Assembly: GCA_035552775.1 (NCBI GenBank)
Contig: DASZKW010000032.1
Coordinates: 1 to 64,000, forward strand
Direction of reading: 5' to 3'
Length of the DNA stretch: 64,000 bases
From: DASZKW01 sp035552775
GTDB taxonomy: Bacteria; Actinomycetota; Acidimicrobiia; Acidimicrobiales; Palsa-688
In this document: one piece after another, positions 18,907-27,370 of the stretch
Numbering within the stretch: the stretch's first letter is position 1
Layout: each line of letters opens with the position of its first letter
Notes under the pieces: model-generated
The model's input: only the letters and a program-made list of their open reading frames with translations
The model's database searches: none
Told to the model about the DNA's origin: nothing
Made by a program: the position numbers and the translations under genes

Positions 18907-19515
18907 ATGATGAGCCGCTTATACCACGCCGCGCGATGGTTGTTCTCACAGTCAGAGCCGTCTAATCGATCCCAACAACTCGTAGACGCAGGCATTGTAA
19001 CAATGGGCCGACACTCCTACCTGCTTCCGGTTGTTCACTACCATCCGGGCGATACCGCTAAGGTAATAATTGGTGCGTTTAATTCAATAGCCGCTGGCGT
19101 TGAACTTATCCCTGGTGGCAACCATCGCACTGATTATGTCAGCACCTATCCGTTCCGGGCCCGTTGGAACCTAGATGGCGCGTACACAGATGGGCACCCT
19201 TGGTCGAAGGGCGATATTACCATTGGCAATGACGTGTGGATCGGTCATGGTTCTCGTGTACTTGGCGGTGTGACCATTGGTGATGGCGCCGTGGTGGGTG
19301 CTTATTCCGTACTTTCCAAGGATGTTGAACCTTATGCTGTAGTTGCTGGCCATCCTGCCAAAGTACATCGTTACCGTTTCTCGGCCGAAGAAATTTCCGC
19401 GTTGCTACATATTGCATGGTGGAACTGGCCTGACGAAGTAATCATAGAGCGTCTGGAGGATATTGTCAATCACGATATCGATGCTTTTGTAAGGAGGTAT
19501 GCAGGAGTCGAATGA
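18907..19515 (+). CDS. CatB-type hexapeptide-repeat O-acetyltransferase
   Basis: A 202-residue left-handed beta-helix acetyltransferase. The core has hexapeptide repeats ITIGNDVWIGHGSRVLGGVT and IGDGAVVGAYSVLSKDVEPY, followed by the C-terminal VVAGHPAKVHRYRF motif of the xenobiotic acetyltransferase (CatB/VatD) group; a catalytic His is expected in NHRTDY (about residue 75). In surface glycan loci such proteins transfer acetyl from acetyl-CoA to sugars. Its codons are clearly less GC-rich than the neighbours (many third-position A and T), which suggests recent acquisition. About 170 bp of noncoding sequence precede it, so it may have its own promoter; an ATG 3 nt later (18910) is an equally good start. 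Confidence 0.85.
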   Translation: MMSRLYHAARWLFSQSEPSNRSQQLVDAGIVTMGRHSYLLPVVHYHPGDTAKVIIGAFNSIAAGVELIPGGNHRTDYVSTYPFRARWNLDGAYTDGHPWSKGDITIGNDVWIGHGSRVLGGVTIGDGAVVGAYSVLSKDVEPYAVVAGHPAKVHRYRFSAEEISALLHIAWWNWPDEVIIERLEDIVNHDIDAFVRRYAGVE

Positions 19516-19599
19516 GTGCGAGAGGAGCGCCACACGCGTCATTCCCTCAGATGGGCTTATGGTAAACAAGGAAGGAGTTGTAGCAGCCTACCGACAAAC

Positions 19600-20676
19600 T
19601 CAACGCCCCTCCTCGGCAGCGCGGCGCAATGCGTTCACCCATCCGGTCACGGTGCGGTCCCAGGTCATGGTTTCCGCTCGAGCGCGTCCCGCGGCACGGA
19701 GGTCCTCGGCGGTCGCCGGGTTAGCCAAGAGCTCGGCCAAGCCTTTCTCTATAGCCGCGGCGGTGGGCTCCACGACCACGCCGGCCTCGTCCACCACCTC
19801 GGGCAGGGAGCCGCCGTTTGAAACCAACGTGGGGGCCCCGCAGGCCATGGCCTCGAGCGCGACCAAGCCGAACCCCTCGTAAAGGCTAGGCACGCAGAAG
19901 GCATCCGCCCCTCCCATCAGAGCGACGAGCTGGCGCTGCGGCACCGGGGACGGAATACGCACGACTCGGCCGGGGGCACCCGGCAGGTCCTCGGCCGCAG
20001 CACGCTCGAGGTCCGCCGGATCGGAGCGGTCAGGTGAGCCTGCTCCCACGATGACGAGGTCGTGTGGAAACCCTCGCTGAGCCAGACCGGCCATCGCGAT
20101 TCGGAGCGAGGCGAGATTCTTGCGGGGCAGCAGCGATCCAACGTAGAGCACGTACGGGCGGGCCTCCCGCTTGGCCACCCCCGCGACGATCGCCGCCCCG
20201 TCGCCCCGGCCGGGGCGAAACCTACGCAGGTCGACGCCATAAGGGACAATGTCGATACGTTGAGCGTCCGTGCCGTAGGCGGCCACCACCTCCTTTGCCG
20301 CCACTGACGAGGGGACCAGCACACGGGTGGCGAATGCCATGCACTGCCGGGCCGCTGCTTCGTGCATCTCCGCCCAGGTCGCCAGCAGTTGCTCACGTAG
20401 CTCCGGAACGTGCCAACTCACCTCGTGGAAGACCACCACAGCCGGGCTGTCCACCGCCGGGGGTGGGCTATGACCGTTGACCAGCCAGACGTCAGGGCGA
20501 CGAGGAGTGTTTAGGCGCCGGTGGGGCACGTAGCGGGGCTCGGCGAAGCAGAGGTCCACCTGGTTGGAGAGCCTCTTGAGCAGTTCGAGCCAGACCCGCC
20601 CGTGACCATGGGTCTTGCGCCGGCGCGGGAGCCCCGAGCCTGCGACCACTCGCAGCCGCGCCCTGTTCGGACTCAT
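19600..20676 (-). CDS. Glycosyltransferase family 4
   Basis: A 358-residue GT-B enzyme. It begins LRVVAGSGLPRRRKTHGHGR, has VLYVGSLLPRKNLASL at the start of the donor domain, and FCVPSLYEGFGLVALEAMACG with the EX7E pair, ending WDRTVTGWVNALR. It is predicted to be a retaining NDP-sugar-dependent enzyme on the cytoplasmic face. Its ATG overlaps the stop of the FkbM methyltransferase gene as ATGA (20673-20676), so the two are one operon. Confidence 0.85.
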   Translation of the reverse strand: MSPNRARLRVVAGSGLPRRRKTHGHGRVWLELLKRLSNQVDLCFAEPRYVPHRRLNTPRRPDVWLVNGHSPPPAVDSPAVVVFHEVSWHVPELREQLLATWAEMHEAAARQCMAFATRVLVPSSVAAKEVVAAYGTDAQRIDIVPYGVDLRRFRPGRGDGAAIVAGVAKREARPYVLYVGSLLPRKNLASLRIAMAGLAQRGFPHDLVIVGAGSPDRSDPADLERAAAEDLPGAPGRVVRIPSPVPQRQLVALMGGADAFCVPSLYEGFGLVALEAMACGAPTLVSNGGSLPEVVDEAGVVVEPTAAAIEKGLAELLANPATAEDLRAAGRARAETMTWDRTVTGWVNALRRAAEEGR

Positions 20677-21659
20677 GAGGAGGCGGGGCGGTCCTTCAAC
20701 AAGATGAGATCGGTGAATGAACGATCCGGATAGAGCGTCTCGAGGGTGCCGACCTCACTCGCCGGCACCCCAGAAGTATGCCCCTCGGCGAGCAAGTCGC
20801 GGGCGTCGATGACGGTGTCGTAGCACTCGGCCACGATCGAGTGGAAAAGCTCCAGGTCCCCCCCCAGGCGTAACCCATAGGGCCAGTACTCGCTGATCAC
20901 GGGAACAGCACTGGCAGTGAGGCGGGGCGCCCCCTTGAGCACGTAGCCCTCGTGGCCCTGGCAGTCCACCCAAACCACACCAACACTCGACCAATCGATG
21001 TCCAGGTGGACCAGTAGATCGTCGAGACGCCAAAGATCGATGTCGATCATCGAGCGCCCGAGTGGTTCCACGTCGAGCGCCCGCTCGTTGCGGACCCAGA
21101 CCCGGTGATCGCCGGAGTTCCAGGTCGACAGGCCCAACTGGCCGGTGCCGGTGGTATCGGAGATGGCGGCGCGCACCGTGGTCACCCTGCCCTCCAAGCC
21201 GTTGGCCAGTACGTTGCAGCGAAGCAGTTCGTAGTTCGTCGGCTCGGGCTCCACCGCGAGCGCGTGGCTCGCCCCGAAACGCGCCACGGCGGGGATGGTG
21301 CTGGTCCCCAAGTTGGCACCGATGTCGACGAAGGTACGACCGCGGAGCTTGTGGCCGTATCGCTCGAGGACCGCTAACGCGCCAGCCATGACCGCTTCCT
21401 CAAAGTCGCCGGCGACAAACGTCTCACGCGACACGACGTGGTCGCCCGTGTTCAGATAGTAGGTGAGCCCATTGCTCTGCACAGCAACCACCGGAGTGGC
21501 GTAGTGGGCCAGGTCGAAGAAGGCCCGACGCAATACCATCCGCCTTCCTCCCCGGTTGAACGCCAGGCCCACGGCAAAGGTCCTAGCCGCCCCCAGGACG
21601 CGCCGCCACCGGCCGCCGGCAGTCAGCGCCGGGGGAATGATCCTCACAGCGGCGACCAT
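20673..21659 (-). CDS. FkbM-family methyltransferase
   Basis: A 328-residue protein. The FkbM domain spans about residues 100-290: TFVDIGANLGTSTIPAVARF (motif I), ALAVEPEPTNYELLRCNV, and VDCQGHEGYVLKGAP, where family members keep a D-x-x-G-x-E signature. FkbM relatives methylate sugar or polyketide hydroxyls using SAM. It lies upstream of, and is coupled to, a GT4 gene and is divergent from the chain-length gene. The substrate is presumably a glycan hydroxyl in the local product. Confidence 0.85.
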   Translation of the reverse strand: MVAAVRIIPPALTAGGRWRRVLGAARTFAVGLAFNRGGRRMVLRRAFFDLAHYATPVVAVQSNGLTYYLNTGDHVVSRETFVAGDFEEAVMAGALAVLERYGHKLRGRTFVDIGANLGTSTIPAVARFGASHALAVEPEPTNYELLRCNVLANGLEGRVTTVRAAISDTTGTGQLGLSTWNSGDHRVWVRNERALDVEPLGRSMIDIDLWRLDDLLVHLDIDWSSVGVVWVDCQGHEGYVLKGAPRLTASAVPVISEYWPYGLRLGGDLELFHSIVAECYDTVIDARDLLAEGHTSGVPASEVGTLETLYPDRSFTDLILLKDRPASS

Positions 21660-21762
21660 ACAACCAGTTGCCGATCCGGCCGAAACCGCCGACCGGTAGT
21701 ATGTTGAAGCCCGTGAGTTGTCGGACTGTTGCAGCGCCGAGCGGGCAGGGAGACGACTGCTT

Positions 21763-22458
21763 GTGGAGCTACGCCGCTATTTGGGAATGCTGCGCCGACG
21801 CCTCTGGCTGGTGGCGATCCTCGCCGTCGTGGGAGCCATCGTCGGCGACCTCCTGACCCCGCAACTCCCCGTCTACGCGGCCACTGCGACCATTTATATC
21901 GGGCCGAGCAACTTCACCGTCGCCCCTGGCGCCGCTCCCTACGCCGGTGAGCAGCAGGCCCTCCTTGACAGCCTAGTTCCCACCTACTCCAAGATGCTGG
22001 CCAGCCAACCCATCGCCGCTTCCGCGCTTCAGAGCATCGGCCTGCGACGCTCGCCGGCCAGCGTGCTGGCCGACACCCAGGTGTCGGTGGAGACCAACAC
22101 CTCGCTTCTCCAGCTCACAGTGACCGATGGCAATCCGTTGGTCGCCGAGGAACTCGCCAACGCCATGGCCAACGCCTTCTCCTCGAAGGTCAAGTCCCTT
22201 CAGTCCCAGCCGGGACAAGGCACGGTTCCCGCCGCGCCCGCCTACATCTTCGAGCGCGCCTCTGTGCCTGGCGCTCCCCTCCCGCCCAAGACCGAGGGCA
22301 ACATCATCCGCGGCGGTTTGGCCGGCCTGGTGGTAGGCGTTGGCTTGGCAGGGCTGCTCGAATACCTCGACGTCACCATCAAGGGTGCCGCCGACGCTGA
22401 GCGGCAGCTACAGCTTCCGGTACTGGGCGTCATTCCCTTCCGGCGGCAAAATGCCTAG
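21763..22458 (+). CDS. Wzz/YveK-type chain-length determinant (BY-kinase activator)
   Basis: A 231-residue polysaccharide co-polymerase. It starts VELRRYLGMLRRRLW before the first membrane helix (about residues 15-33), has an extracytoplasmic domain with coiled-coil tendencies, the conserved RASVPGAPLPPKTEGNI before the second helix (about residues 183-205) and a short cytoplasmic tail ending FRRQNA. In Gram-positive-type systems this protein activates the separate BY-kinase that follows, and sets polymer length. I prefer GTG 21763, with AGGGAG upstream at 21747-21752; a TTG at 21718 would add 15 residues. It overlaps the kinase gene by 8 nt. Confidence 0.88.
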   Translation: MELRRYLGMLRRRLWLVAILAVVGAIVGDLLTPQLPVYAATATIYIGPSNFTVAPGAAPYAGEQQALLDSLVPTYSKMLASQPIAASALQSIGLRRSPASVLADTQVSVETNTSLLQLTVTDGNPLVAEELANAMANAFSSKVKSLQSQPGQGTVPAAPAYIFERASVPGAPLPPKTEGNIIRGGLAGLVVGVGLAGLLEYLDVTIKGAADAERQLQLPVLGVIPFRRQNA

Positions 22459-23257
22459 ATGGATCCCTGGAAGAAGGACCAGCAAGAAAGAGGCGTTTGT
22501 CAGCCCCGTGGCGCACGCCGAAGCCTTCCGAATCCTTCGTTCCAATCTCGACGTCGCCTTGGCCGAGCTGTCACACCCGACGATCCTCGTGACCAGCGCA
22601 AGTCCCGGCGAGGGCAAGACGGCGACCGCGGTGAACCTCACACGTGCCCTTACCCTGGCCGGCCGCCGGACAGTTCTCGTCGATTTTGACCTGCGCCACC
22701 CCGATACCCACAACCACCTGGGAGCTGACAACCTCGTCGGGGTCTCCGACGTTCTCAACGGCGATCGGTCCCTTTCCGAGTGCCTCCAGTTCATAAAGGT
22801 CGACACCGAGCGCCAAGGGTCGGATGGCACCAAGGGCTTCTATTTCCTCCCGACGGGTCCTTCAGTGTCCAACCCTACGGAGCTGCTCGACGGCCGGCGC
22901 ACGTCGGTCCTCCTCGCCGCCCTAGCCGAGCAGGCTGATCTCGTGCTCGTCGACACGCCGCCCCTTCTTCCCGTAGCCGACACACTCGTGATCGGTCGCC
23001 GCGTCTCGGGTGCCATCCTGGTCGTGGAAACGAGGAGGACTCCCATCGCGGCCATTCAGCACGCAAAAAACGCCCTGCTGCAAAACCAGACCCGACTTGT
23101 CGGGATCGTCGTGAACAAGTTGCAGCCCCGAGACGGCCGAAGCGAAGACGGGTACGGGTACGGCTACGGCTACGGCTACGGCTACGGTCCGCTGGAAACG
23201 GAGGTGCCCTCGAGCAACAGGGCCGCCCCTGGCCACCGATCGTTGCCCAATACATAG
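22451..23257 (+). CDS. BY-kinase (CpsD/CapB-type tyrosine autokinase)
   Basis: A 268-residue P-loop kinase. Walker A is SASPGEGKTATAV, Walker A' is TVLVDFDLRHP, Walker B is LVLVDTPPLLPVAD. The C-terminal tail holds six Tyr-Gly pairs in a row (about residues 235-246), the tyrosine cluster that is autophosphorylated in this family and dephosphorylated by a Wzb-type phosphatase (5040-5612 here). The cycle of phosphorylation sets capsule or exopolysaccharide length and export. The ATG at 22451 overlaps the co-polymerase gene by 8 nt, the usual arrangement for a split Wzc. Confidence 0.9.
   Translation: MPRWIPGRRTSKKEAFVSPVAHAEAFRILRSNLDVALAELSHPTILVTSASPGEGKTATAVNLTRALTLAGRRTVLVDFDLRHPDTHNHLGADNLVGVSDVLNGDRSLSECLQFIKVDTERQGSDGTKGFYFLPTGPSVSNPTELLDGRRTSVLLAALAEQADLVLVDTPPLLPVADTLVIGRRVSGAILVVETRRTPIAAIQHAKNALLQNQTRLVGIVVNKLQPRDGRSEDGYGYGYGYGYGYGPLETEVPSSNRAAPGHRSLPNT
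23153..23188. repeat. Hexanucleotide repeat encoding (Tyr-Gly)6
   Basis: Six TAC-GGN units in frame at the 3' end of the BY-kinase gene; four consecutive units are TACGGC. Copy number could change by slippage without breaking the frame, altering the number of phosphorylatable tyrosines. Confidence 0.9.
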
Positions 23258-23293
23258 TCGCCAGTAAGCGGGATCCGTAGGCCGCCCCTGGCG

Positions 23294-24238
23294 TCAACCC
23301 GCCGACTCCACCGCGCGGCGGGTCCAGTCCCAGGTGGCCCGCACTCCATCTGTTACACCAACTTGGGGTGACCACCCGGTCGCCTGGCGCAGCAGCAAGC
23401 AATCGAGTCCGGTAGCTGGAACGTCGATTCCCCGGCCGCCCACCCGCCTGATCCTGGCCGTGCGTCCGGCCACCGTCTCGATGATGGCAAGAACGTTGTC
23501 GAGCGATGTGGACGTGCCCGAGCCGACGTTGTAGATCCCAGGCCTGGGCGCCTCGAAGGCGGCTGCGATCGTCGCTTCTGCGGCATCGACGACGTAGACG
23601 AAATCCCTGCGGGTGGTCAGGTCGCCGTAGACCACCACTTCTCGGTGCTGGGCCAGAGCATCGCACCAGGCAGCGATGACACCCTGACCTCGACGGGCCA
23701 ACTGACCGGGACCGTAGGGGTTCGCATAGCGAAGGATGATCGGTTCGAAGCCATATTGCTGTGCGAAGAACCCGGCGTAGCGCTCCACGGTGAGCGAGCT
23801 TTGGCCATGGACACTGATTGGTCTCGTCGGATGGCTCTCTGGGGTGGGGAAGTGGTCGGCTACCCCGTAGACGGTGCCGCCCGACGACGCCACCACGACC
23901 CGCCGCGTCGAGGTAGGCCGCATCAGGTCGAACACCGCGACGGCGGGGACCACGAGGCCGGTGATGGAGCCTCCGGGATCGCTCTTCGCCGTCGCCGGTG
24001 TGCTCTCCCCAGCCAGATAGAAGACGATCTCCGCCGCCTCGATCAGCTCTTGGAGGCCTTTGCCCGGTGGGACCGCTCCTTCAATCAGATCGACGGTGCC
24101 AGGACCGGAGTGCTGTGTCGCCAACATCCCTGGGTTGAACGAGCGACTGTAGACACTGACCGCGTGACCCCTCAGCGCCAGAACCTCGGCGACGTGGCTC
24201 CCGATAAACCCCCCACCGACGACCAGGCAAGTGGTCAT
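23294..24238 (-). CDS. NAD-dependent epimerase/dehydratase-like SDR with altered catalytic site
   Basis: A 314-residue extended SDR. The NAD-binding loop LVVGGGFIGSHVAE is at the N-terminus and the substrate side has ILRYANPYGPGQ and TRRDFVYVVDAAEA, as in UDP-glucose 4-epimerase-like proteins. At the place of the YxxxK catalytic pair the sequence reads VHGQSSLTVERY: the Tyr is His and the Lys is Ser. That would abolish normal SDR chemistry unless other residues replace it. The serine of the triad (VASSGGTVYG) is kept. ATG 24238 overlaps the stop of the WecG/TagA gene (ATGA) and it is the last gene of a seven-gene minus-strand operon. Confidence 0.8.
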   Translation of the reverse strand: MTTCLVVGGGFIGSHVAEVLALRGHAVSVYSRSFNPGMLATQHSGPGTVDLIEGAVPPGKGLQELIEAAEIVFYLAGESTPATAKSDPGGSITGLVVPAVAVFDLMRPTSTRRVVVASSGGTVYGVADHFPTPESHPTRPISVHGQSSLTVERYAGFFAQQYGFEPIILRYANPYGPGQLARRGQGVIAAWCDALAQHREVVVYGDLTTRRDFVYVVDAAEATIAAAFEAPRPGIYNVGSGTSTSLDNVLAIIETVAGRTARIRRVGGRGIDVPATGLDCLLLRQATGWSPQVGVTDGVRATWDWTRRAVESAG

Positions 24239-24996
24239 GGCCGCAGGAAAGGTTGTTGGCGGACCATCCTGGCGACGAAGCGAGGATTGTGGCGGGCGTA
24301 ACGCTTCCATAGCCGTCCGGGGTCGCGCGAGAGCCGGTACAGCCATTCGAATCCCGACGACTGGATCCAGCGGGGCGGCTCAGGCACGAGACCGGCGTGG
24401 ATGTCGAAGGCCGCCCCAACTCCTAGAAGGGCACTGGCCTCGAGCCGGTCGATGTTCTCAGCCATCCAGCGTTCCTGCTTCGGCGTCGAGAGCCCGACCC
24501 AGACGAGATCGGGGCCGGCGGCGTTGATTTGCCCGACGAAGTCGGAGTTTTCCTGCTCGGTGAGGGGCCGGAAGGGTGGCGACATGCATCCCACTACCTC
24601 GAGTCCGGGAAACCGTGACCGGAGGCGGTCAGCCAGCAGATGAGGCGTGTCAGGGGCGCCTCCGTAGAAGTAGGAGGTCCAGCCCTGTGTCGCGGCCAAT
24701 CTGCACAGCGCCACCATCAGGTCGGGTCCACGTACCCGGCCCATGCCCGTGGCGCCGGCGGCCCGGCCAGCCCACACCATGGGGGCGCCATCGGGGACTG
24801 TCAAGCCCGACTGGTTGTGGATCGCCATCAGTTCGGGGTCTTCCTGGCTTTCCATCACCCCGTGAACTCCGGTGACACATACGTAACGGCGCTCTTTGCG
24901 CTCGATCCAGCCGGCGACCGTCGCCACCGCGGCAGGCAGGGACGTGGCACTGATACCGACGCCAAGGACGTCCACACGCCCGACGGAGGAAACCAC
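24235..24996 (-). CDS. WecG/TagA/CpsF-family glycosyltransferase (GT26)
   Basis: A 253-residue GT26 enzyme. Family motifs seen: VDVLGVGISA at the start, VTGVHGVMESQEDPEL, GLTVPDGAPMVWAGR, YFYGGAPDTPHLLADRL, and GLSTPKQERWMAENID. Known members transfer N-acetylmannosamine(uronate) or similar sugars to undecaprenyl-PP-GlcNAc as the second step of lipid-linked oligosaccharide synthesis. I place the start at GTG 24996, just after the upstream GT4 stop; the longer frame would lie inside that gene. It is in a minus-strand operon with two GT4 genes, a ligase and a methyltransferase. Confidence 0.88.
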   Translation of the reverse strand: MVSSVGRVDVLGVGISATSLPAAVATVAGWIERKERRYVCVTGVHGVMESQEDPELMAIHNQSGLTVPDGAPMVWAGRAAGATGMGRVRGPDLMVALCRLAATQGWTSYFYGGAPDTPHLLADRLRSRFPGLEVVGCMSPPFRPLTEQENSDFVGQINAAGPDLVWVGLSTPKQERWMAENIDRLEASALLGVGAAFDIHAGLVPEPPRWIQSSGFEWLYRLSRDPGRLWKRYARHNPRFVARMVRQQPFLRP

Positions 24997-25001
24997 GCGC
25001 G

Positions 25002-26201
25002 CTAGGGACGCGCCTGGGACGGACCAGGCCGGGCGGGCAAGGCGACCGCCTGGTCGTACCAATCGGTCACCCGGTTGGCGAGGCGCATTGCGCTCCAGCG
25101 ATCACTTGGTGGATGCCGGGTAGCACGGCCCACTGCGGCGGCCAGGAGGCGAGGAACATCGCCCCTCGGCGCCACAGCCAGTCCAGTGGTGCCTTCAATC
25201 AACAGTGGCGGACCGCCCACATCCAGACAGACGACAGGGCATCCCAGCCGGACCGCCTCGGCCACGGTGAAGGGAGAAGCGTCGTGCATGCTCGGGAACA
25301 ACAGGACGTGCGCCTCGTCGAGAGCGCTGCGGAGGTCGTCCATGGGGCGATGCCCCAGGAACCGTAGCCTCTGCTCGAGGCCAAGGCGTCGCGCCCGGCG
25401 TTGCAAACCACGCAGCTCCGCACCGACACCGAAAAAGTCCAGGCGCCAGTCGGGACTGAGGAGCGCCAGGGTGTGAAGTGCCAGGTACGGGCCCTTCCAC
25501 GACGACAACCGGGCGGCGAAGACGGCCCGGCGACCCAAGTCGCCTCCGAGCTCAGGACGAGGGACTACCCGCTTGGGAGGCGCCGGCGGCATCGCCACAT
25601 GGGGCTCGACTAGCACGCGCCCGGCGACTGCCGCGAAGCGTTCAGCGGTGTGCTCGTTGACACCCACCACGAGGCACCCCTGGCGACGGACCTGACGGGC
25701 GGTCCAGATGCGGATCGGACGGGTCACCGCTTCGCGCGCCAACTCTCGCACGATCCCCTGGGCCGACATGTAACGGACCAATCGCCACGGGACGGGAGCA
25801 GTACCTCCGACCGGTCCCCACACCACCGGAACCCGGTCGAGGAAATGCACTGCTGCGGGTAGCCAGTCGTTGCCGAACGTCACGTGATGGGCGACATCCA
25901 CATCGTCCTGCAGACAGCGGGCCACTCGCCACGCCCGGTACTGCCAGGCCAGGTACTCGACGTGGCCGAGCCCGAGGCGACCTTCGAATGCTCCCAGCAC
26001 GGCCATACCCCGAACGGGGATCACCCGAACCGAGCCGATGCCCTCCGCTGCCAGGTCACGGCGCAGCTCAGCAGCAGTACCCACCTGGGTCAGCAGAATG
26101 ACCTCGTGCTGGCGGGCCGCGGCGCAGAGCAGTTCCCATCCCACTCTGGGCTCGGAACCCCGTTGCTTCGCGCATTGGTAGGCGCTCAGAAGGACGCGCA
26201 C
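25002..26201 (-). CDS. Glycosyltransferase family 4
   Basis: A 399-residue GT-B enzyme. It starts RVLLSAYQCAKQRGSEPRVGW, a glycine-poor variant of the N-terminal loop, followed by VAHHVTFGNDWLPAAVHFLD and PVVWGPVGGTAPVPW, which together mark a recognisable GT4 subgroup seen in exopolysaccharide clusters. The donor domain has FAARLSSWKGPYLALHTLA and FPSMHDASPFTVAEAVRLG, in which the first Glu of EX7E is replaced (D-A-S-PFTVA-E). The GTG start overlaps the end of the previous GT4 gene by 16 nt. Confidence 0.82.
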   Translation of the reverse strand: MRVLLSAYQCAKQRGSEPRVGWELLCAAARQHEVILLTQVGTAAELRRDLAAEGIGSVRVIPVRGMAVLGAFEGRLGLGHVEYLAWQYRAWRVARCLQDDVDVAHHVTFGNDWLPAAVHFLDRVPVVWGPVGGTAPVPWRLVRYMSAQGIVRELAREAVTRPIRIWTARQVRRQGCLVVGVNEHTAERFAAVAGRVLVEPHVAMPPAPPKRVVPRPELGGDLGRRAVFAARLSSWKGPYLALHTLALLSPDWRLDFFGVGAELRGLQRRARRLGLEQRLRFLGHRPMDDLRSALDEAHVLLFPSMHDASPFTVAEAVRLGCPVVCLDVGGPPLLIEGTTGLAVAPRGDVPRLLAAAVGRATRHPPSDRWSAMRLANRVTDWYDQAVALPARPGPSQARP

Positions 26202-27370
26202 GCCCGGCCCTGTCGGTCCCGCATCGACGAGTAGGCATCGACCAGGGCCCGCAACCCGTGGGCCGGCGTGTAGCGATCTTCATAAAGCGCCCGCGCGTTG
26301 GCGCCGATGGCGTCGACCACCTCATCGTCGGCCAAAGCGACAAGGGCGGCTCCCCATGCCTCGGCGTCGTCGAGCGGGACCAGCCAGCCTGGCCCGAGGG
26401 CACCGACGATCTCAGCCGGAGTCGCCACGTCCGATGCCAGGACGGGAACGCCCGAGGCCATCGCCTCGACGATGACCGTACCGAAGGTCTCGTACCACTG
26501 TGAGGGGAAGACCAACGCCCGCGCCTGCAACATCTGTCGACGAAGGTCGGCAGCGGGCACCCACCCAGGGAACTCGACTCCGGGCACCGCCCTCGCCTCC
26601 AGTTCGGCGCGCAGGGGCCCCTCGCCGGCGACGACCAGTCGGAGCCCCTTCGACGCCAGTCCGGAGCGGATCCACCCCTCGACCAGGAGGGCCACTCCCT
26701 TTTCGGGAGCCAGCCGGCCGGCGTACAACACCATCCGCGATGCCGACGGTGGAGCGGAGCGCGGTCCTGGGTCGGCGACCACGTTGGCCTTGATGGTCAG
26801 CCGCTCGGGTGGAAAACCGGCCCGCACGAACAGGTCCCGGACGAATCTGGAATGGACCAGGAACCGGTCGACCGTATCAAAGCTGCGGCGATGGCGCGCC
26901 AAACTAATGGTCGTTGCCGCCAATGCAGATGCCAGGAGCGAGCCCCGATAACAGCGGTGGGCAACGGCTTGCCAAGGACCGCGCCCCAAGCAATCGGTGC
27001 AGGCCATGCCATCGCGGAAGAGCGCGGCGTTGGCACAGATCAGGCGATAGTTGTGCAGCGTCATGACAGTCGGCACGCCTGTGTCGTGGAGCGCATGGAA
27101 GACCGCCGGCGACAGCGCGAACCACGTGTTGTGGACGTGGGCGACGTCGGGCCGGAACTGGCGGGCGGTGGCGGCCATCGACCACCTACGGTAAGGGTTC
27201 GAGGCCGCAGATCCCAAGGCTGCGACGGCCGCCGGGCCCCTCCCGGGGTTGACTACCCTGACCCGTTCGACGATGTGGCCGGCGCCTTCGAGCAGGGATG
27301 CCTCGGCGTCGGCGAGGGAGTCCTCCCCGCCGGGCTGGGTGTAACGATTATGGACCTGGAGGACCCTCAC
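26186..27370 (-). CDS. Glycosyltransferase family 4
   Basis: A 394-residue GT-B enzyme: VRVLQVHNRYTQPGGEDSLA (N-terminal loop with GGE), AHVHNTWFALSPAVFHAL, TLHNYRLICANAALF with a CTDC pair, then LYAGRLAPEKGVALLVEGW and FPSQWYETFGTVIVEAMASG. The GTG at 27370 overlaps the stop of the O-antigen-ligase gene as GTGA; the frame remains open for a further 1.3 kb upstream, but that part is only a shadow of the ligase gene. It is in the middle of the long minus-strand operon and probably adds a sugar before or after lipid flipping. Confidence 0.87.
   Translation of the reverse strand: MRVLQVHNRYTQPGGEDSLADAEASLLEGAGHIVERVRVVNPGRGPAAVAALGSAASNPYRRWSMAATARQFRPDVAHVHNTWFALSPAVFHALHDTGVPTVMTLHNYRLICANAALFRDGMACTDCLGRGPWQAVAHRCYRGSLLASALAATTISLARHRRSFDTVDRFLVHSRFVRDLFVRAGFPPERLTIKANVVADPGPRSAPPSASRMVLYAGRLAPEKGVALLVEGWIRSGLASKGLRLVVAGEGPLRAELEARAVPGVEFPGWVPAADLRRQMLQARALVFPSQWYETFGTVIVEAMASGVPVLASDVATPAEIVGALGPGWLVPLDDAEAWGAALVALADDEVVDAIGANARALYEDRYTPAHGLRALVDAYSSMRDRQGRACASF

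Noticed and set aside
18735..18965. A 76-codon open frame before the acetyltransferase
   Set aside because: It overlaps the true start, has no ribosome site and shows no family features.
23258..23294. CGCCAG/CTGGCG inverted repeat between converging genes
   Set aside because: The arms are only 6 bp with a 25-nt loop and no U-tract, too weak to call a terminator.
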